NCBI RefSeq assembly: GCF_028610625.1
Contig: NZ_JAQQWU010000009.1
Span: 124,001 to 188,000, forward strand
Source: Guptibacillus spartinae
Lineage (GTDB): Bacteria > Bacillota > Bacilli > Bacillales > Guptibacillaceae
Length of the DNA stretch: 64,000 nt
Direction of reading: 5' to 3'
The number at the start of each line of letters is the position of its first letter. Positions within the stretch are counted from its first letter, which is position 1. Positions 61,331 to 64,000 of this stretch are shown here, piece after piece. The position numbers were made by a program, and so were the translations under genes. The notes beneath the pieces were generated by a model that saw nothing but the letters and a program-made list of their open reading frames with translations, searched no databases and had not been told where the DNA came from.

Positions 61331-62137
61331 ATGCTTAGGAAGTTTATGGCAGCTGCGGTTGCAATGGTTATGATGTTTGGAATTATTGGAGGAACAGCGT
61401 TTGCGGATAATCACGAAGCGATGGTACGTGTGATCCATGCTTCTCCAGATGCACCTGCAGTTGATGTGTATGTGGATGGTGAGGCAGTAGTCGAAGGTGC
61501 TGAATATAAGCAGGCAACAGATTACATGGCACTTCCAGCCGGAGATCATGAAATTGAAGTATTCCCAGCTGGAGAGAACGGAGAAGGGGATCCAGTTATC
61601 AGTCAGTCCGTGACACTTGAAGAAGGAATGAAGTATTCTGCTGCAGCTGTCGGTAAACTTGATAGCATTTCGCTTTGGGCACTGAATGATGATATGGAAG
61701 CTTCTGAAGGTAAAGCAAAAGTAAGAGTGGTACATGCTTCTCCAGATGCACCTAATGTAGATATAGCGGTTAAAGATGGAGATGTTCTTTTCTCCGATGT
61801 TGCATTCAAATCGTCGTCTGATTATGCAGAAGTTGATCCAATGACAGTAGATCTAGAAGTTCGACCAGCAGGTTCTGAAGATGTTGTTCTTGAAATTCCT
61901 GGCGTTGAGTTGAAAGAAGGATATGTTTATTCGGTATATGCGATCGGTCTTGTAGAAGGTGAACCAACACTTGAAGCATGGCCAATGGTTGATGCAACGA
62001 ATATGCCTTCAGAAATGCCACAAACTGGTATGGGTGGTACAGCGGATCAGTCGAACACAATTGCATGGGCATTACTTGGTGGAGCCATTCTAGTAGCAGG
62101 AACTGGCATCTATCTTCGTAAGAAACAAACAGCTTAA
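61331..62137 (+). CDS. Cell-wall-anchored protein with two DUF4397 domains and an MPQTG sorting signal
   Basis: 268 residues. A signal peptide (about 1-23, ending GGTAFA) is followed by two tandem DUF4397 domains (about 27-115 and 120-210), each beginning VRVIHASPDAPAVDVYVDG / VRVVHASPDAPNVDIAVKDG, and a sorting signal: MPQTG (229-233), hydrophobic helix (about 243-261) and positive tail RKKQTA. The motif is MPQTG rather than LPXTG. The sortase encoded next is the likely anchor enzyme. Start: AAGGGGAG eight bases before ATG 61331; GTG 61322 touches that binding site. Function of the DUF4397 fold is unknown. Confidence 0.88.
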   Translation: MLRKFMAAAVAMVMMFGIIGGTAFADNHEAMVRVIHASPDAPAVDVYVDGEAVVEGAEYKQATDYMALPAGDHEIEVFPAGENGEGDPVISQSVTLEEGMKYSAAAVGKLDSISLWALNDDMEASEGKAKVRVVHASPDAPNVDIAVKDGDVLFSDVAFKSSSDYAEVDPMTVDLEVRPAGSEDVVLEIPGVELKEGYVYSVYAIGLVEGEPTLEAWPMVDATNMPSEMPQTGMGGTADQSNTIAWALLGGAILVAGTGIYLRKKQTA

Positions 62138-62161
62138 ATCAAAGTAGGAGGAGGAGCACAT

Positions 62162-62800
62162 ATGCCGTGTAAAAAGCTTTTAGTAAGTATGTTACTTTTA
62201 GGAGCAGTGGCAGGCTGCTCCTCTTCTTCTAATCAATCAGATGATATGAAAGAAAGTATACCTAATACTGAAGACACACAACTGATTTCTGCTCCAGACT
62301 TAACAGTATCTTCTTCATTTAAGAGTAAAGAATCCGTTGAACCTGCTATTGCAGGGATCATTCCAGCTCAATTATCTATTCCAGCTATTCATGTAGATGC
62401 ACAAGTGGAGCATGTTGGCCAATTACCAGATGGGCAAATGGACGTACCAAAGGATGATCGTAACGTTGGGTGGTATCAGCCTGGAGCGAAACCTGGTGAA
62501 AGAGGAAATGCGGTTCTTGCCGGTCACGTTGATAACAAAACTGGACCATCGGTATTCTTTCGCCTTGGTGATTTAAAAGCTGGAGATCTCGTTACAGTTA
62601 CGGATGAACATGGATTAGCGTATGATTTCGAAGTGGATGCTGTTGAGTCTTATCCTAGAAATAAAGCGCCACTCGAGAAAGTATTTGGAACAAGATCTAA
62701 ACCAGGTCTTAATTTAATTACTTGTACAGGGTCATTTAATCGAGATGCAGGAACCCACGAGGAACGGATGGTTGTCTACACGACACTCGTATCAAAATAG
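62162..62800 (+). CDS. Class F sortase, predicted lipoprotein
   Basis: 212 residues. A lipoprotein signal (LLLGAVAGC, Cys19) is followed by a Ser/Asp-rich linker (about 20-62), then a sortase domain with LSIPAIHVDAQVEHVG, catalytic His122 (LAGHVDN), Cys188 (NLITCTGSF) and Arg202 (THEERMVVYT). Class F sortases usually have an N-terminal membrane helix; here a lipid anchor replaces it. AGGAGGAGGAG precedes ATG 62162. It lies 24 bases after its probable substrate gene. Confidence 0.9.
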   Translation: MPCKKLLVSMLLLGAVAGCSSSSNQSDDMKESIPNTEDTQLISAPDLTVSSSFKSKESVEPAIAGIIPAQLSIPAIHVDAQVEHVGQLPDGQMDVPKDDRNVGWYQPGAKPGERGNAVLAGHVDNKTGPSVFFRLGDLKAGDLVTVTDEHGLAYDFEVDAVESYPRNKAPLEKVFGTRSKPGLNLITCTGSFNRDAGTHEERMVVYTTLVSK

Positions 62801-62817
62801 TTCGTCCTAAAATGAAC

Positions 62818-62849
62818 AAACGCCTCATAAACCTATTATGAGGTGTTTT
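62818..62849 (+). terminator. Terminator of the sortase operon, also containing the next gene's ribosome binding site
   Basis: AACGCCTCATAA ACCTA TTATGAGGTGTTTT: about 12 pairs plus TTTT. Its right arm contains GAGGTG, the Shine-Dalgarno of the channel gene starting at 62853. Confidence 0.7.
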
Positions 62850-62852
62850 CTA

Positions 62853-63284
62853 ATGCTCTTATTGATTACTTGTGCCATTGTTTTTGCTTTTATTAGTGTA
62901 GGGAGAAGTATGGTTGCTCTTATGAAAAGAACGAGAGTGCCTGGAAGTCTTCTTTCTGTTTATAAAATGTTTCTTCTATTCCTTGTTTACTTAACGATGA
63001 TTATTGCTTTTGGAAGTATGTATTTAAGTCTCATTATTCTTGATGTTCCTGTTCTGCAAGAAGGACAAGTGGATTTGGCTAATATGTCGTTAACTCCTCT
63101 TTCAAGAGTGCAGTCTGTACTATATTTCAGTGCAGTCACACTTCTATCGGTTGGTTATGGGGATCTTACGCCAATTGGAATAGGGAGATGGATTGCGATC
63201 ATTGAAGCCTTAATTGGTTATTTAATGCCGGCTGCGTTTTTTGTCACTACAATTGTTGATTATCGCGAAAGTACAAAGTTGTAA
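62853..63284 (+). CDS. Two-helix potassium-channel-like protein
   Basis: 143 residues: an N-terminal helix pair, then a pore loop SVGYGDLTPIG (about 109-119; TVGYGD-type selectivity filter) before the last helix. It matches the ion-channel domain Ion_trans_2 with an extra N-terminal helix; no cytoplasmic RCK domain. Start: GAGGTG seven bases before ATG 62853; the ATG at 62838 lies within the hairpin. Probably makes a tetrameric K+ channel; physiological role unknown. Confidence 0.83.
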   Translation: MLLLITCAIVFAFISVGRSMVALMKRTRVPGSLLSVYKMFLLFLVYLTMIIAFGSMYLSLIILDVPVLQEGQVDLANMSLTPLSRVQSVLYFSAVTLLSVGYGDLTPIGIGRWIAIIEALIGYLMPAAFFVTTIVDYRESTKL

Positions 63285-63337
63285 GTTCGTCTGAATTTCG
63301 TTACGCTTACCTTAAGATGATCAAAGGAGGCGTAACA

Positions 63338-63808
63338 ATGAGTGTTGAAATTGGCGAAAAAGCTCCTGATTTTAAATTAGAAGCAAGCACAGGAGAAACT
63401 GTATCTCTTTCCGACTACAAAGGAAAAAATGTTGTGCTTTATTTCTATCCTAAAGATATGACCCCTGGATGTACGACGGAGGCATGTGATTTTCGTGATC
63501 ACATTGAAGGATTTGAAGAACTGGATACGGTCATTTTGGGAGTAAGTCCTGATCCCGTGGAAAAACATAAAAAATTCATTGATAAGTATGATCTTCCGTT
63601 TCTTTTACTTGCAGATGAGGATCATTCTGCGGCAGAGGCATATGATGTATGGCAGTTGAAGAAAAATTTCGGGAAAGAATATATGGGCATTGTACGTTCC
63701 ACATTTGTTATTGATAAAGAAGGAAATCTTGTCAAAGAGTGGCGCAAAGTCCGTGTGAAGGATCATGTGGAGTCCGCATTAAGCTATATTAAAGAAAACT
63801 TATCTTAA
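63338..63808 (+). CDS. bcp: Peroxiredoxin Bcp (thioredoxin-dependent thiol peroxidase)
   Basis: 156 residues. Peroxidatic Cys45 and resolving Cys50 in YPKDMTPGCTTEACDFRDH, with YDVWQLKKNFGKEYMGIVRSTFVID (in parts) as in the BCP/PrxQ subfamily. It reduces hydrogen peroxide and organic peroxides. Start: AAAGGAGG seven bases before ATG 63338. In B. subtilis it lies (ygaF) just before perR, which fits the regulatory site at 63957. Confidence 0.94.
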   Translation: MSVEIGEKAPDFKLEASTGETVSLSDYKGKNVVLYFYPKDMTPGCTTEACDFRDHIEGFEELDTVILGVSPDPVEKHKKFIDKYDLPFLLLADEDHSAAEAYDVWQLKKNFGKEYMGIVRSTFVIDKEGNLVKEWRKVRVKDHVESALSYIKENLS

Positions 63809-63883
63809 ACGTTTGTCTACAGGGCACTTGGCTATACTCCTTAGATTTTTGTACATAGAGTATAGTAGATCATATCTTCAGTT

Positions 63884-63908
63884 GAGGGCGCTTCCGGCGC
63901 TCTTTTTT
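63884..63908 (+). terminator. Terminator of bcp
   Basis: GAGGGCGC TTCC GGCGCTC hairpin followed by TTTTTTATT. Confidence 0.75.
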
Positions 63909-63956
63909 ATTACCATAAAGAGCTTTTATTTAAATGAAGCAGCTTATTCAGCTATA

Positions 63957-63973
63957 CTCTAATTAGATTAGAG
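63957..63973. promoter_or_regulatory. Perfect palindrome in the promoter of the next gene (probable PerR-type box)
   Basis: CTCTAATTAGATTAGAG has 7-base arms around TAG and lies 24 bases before the probable start at 63997. It resembles a PerR/Fur-family operator and overlaps TATACT (63953-63958), a possible -10 box. By gene order the next gene should be perR, which is autoregulated in B. subtilis. Confidence 0.45.
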
Positions 63974-63996
63974 TAACTCATGAAAGGGTTGAAAAG

Positions 63997-64000
63997 ATGA
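63997..64000 (+). CDS. Start of the next gene, truncated (probably perR by gene order)
   Basis: ATG at 63997-63999 is preceded at eight bases by AAGGG. Only the start codon is in the window, so the identity is inferred from gene order (bcp followed by perR) and the operator-like palindrome. The upstream ATG at 63980 ends in a stop after six codons. Confidence 0.35.

Noticed and set aside
1..64000. Prophage, insertion sequence, integron or restriction-modification genes
   Set aside because: I found no transposase, integrase, phage structural, toxin-antitoxin or restriction gene among the frames, and the gene order is mostly that of the Bacillus core genome.

Overview
The window looks like chromosome from a spore-forming member of the Bacillaceae, moderately AT-rich. 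The evidence is strong AGGAGG-type ribosome binding sites, frequent GTG and TTG starts, spore proteins (SspK, gamma-type SASP, YfhD, YfhE, PdaA), and gene order that, as I remember it, follows Bacillus subtilis in blocks (liaH-liaF-liaS-liaR; yfkD-pdaA-yfjP-yfjO; yfhD-yfhE-yfhF-recX-yfhH-sspK-yfhJ-yfhP-mutY; sspE-ygaB-ygaC-ygaD-ygaE-gsaB-bcp-perR). I see no prophage, insertion sequence, CRISPR array, rRNA gene or intact tRNA gene.

Layout. 1-3000: the end of liaH and the LiaFSR envelope-stress system. 3-12 kb: single metabolic and membrane genes (YitT, a TspO relative, a quinone-oxidoreductase-like enzyme, DUF2071, RarD, YflJ, DUF1992) and a DrrA/DrrB-type ABC exporter. 12-18 kb: a siderophore-type N-hydroxylase, then a signalling group with two PAS-STAS proteins (one a YtvA-type LOV blue-light receptor) divergent from a YkuI-like EAL protein with altered metal-site residues. 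18-21 kb: an operon for YjbQ, a low-molecular-weight phosphatase, a fructosamine-type kinase, a YtxH-like protein and YihY. 21-29 kb: a P1B4 metal ATPase, a VLRF1-type release factor, an NTase-like/methyltransferase fusion, VanZ, a thioredoxin-like protein behind Fur/PerR-like operators, an MFS carrier, OsmC and a general-stress flavoprotein. 29-35 kb: MATE, YczE, YfkD, PdaA, an AlkA-type glycosylase and an RlmCD-type methyltransferase. 35-36 kb: a cluster of DnaA boxes around yfhD-yfhE. 36-48 kb: a GNAT gene with an unusual tRNA-like leader, an amidohydrolase and the yfh-yga block. 49.5-55.3 kb: a five-gene peptide ABC importer. 55-64 kb: YgaE, GsaB, a three-gene COG4586-type ABC exporter, an ECF sigma factor beside an LPXTG-like DUF4397 protein and a lipoprotein class F sortase, a K+ channel, Bcp, and the promoter of what is probably perR.

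Most notable. (1) The leader of the GNAT gene (minus strand, 36614-36740) has D-arm-, anticodon-arm- and T-arm-like hairpins feeding a chain of four mutually exclusive hairpins, the last of which hides the Shine-Dalgarno. It looks like a tRNA-mimic riboswitch or autoregulatory element. (2) An ECF sigma factor, a sortable two-domain DUF4397 surface protein and a lipid-anchored class F sortase form what appears to be a self-contained surface-display module with its own candidate promoter. (3) There is a DnaA-box cluster away from any origin genes. (4) The ABC transporter gene ygaD appears to start at CTG.

All family assignments come from reading the translated sequence and from memory of the families; no database search was run.
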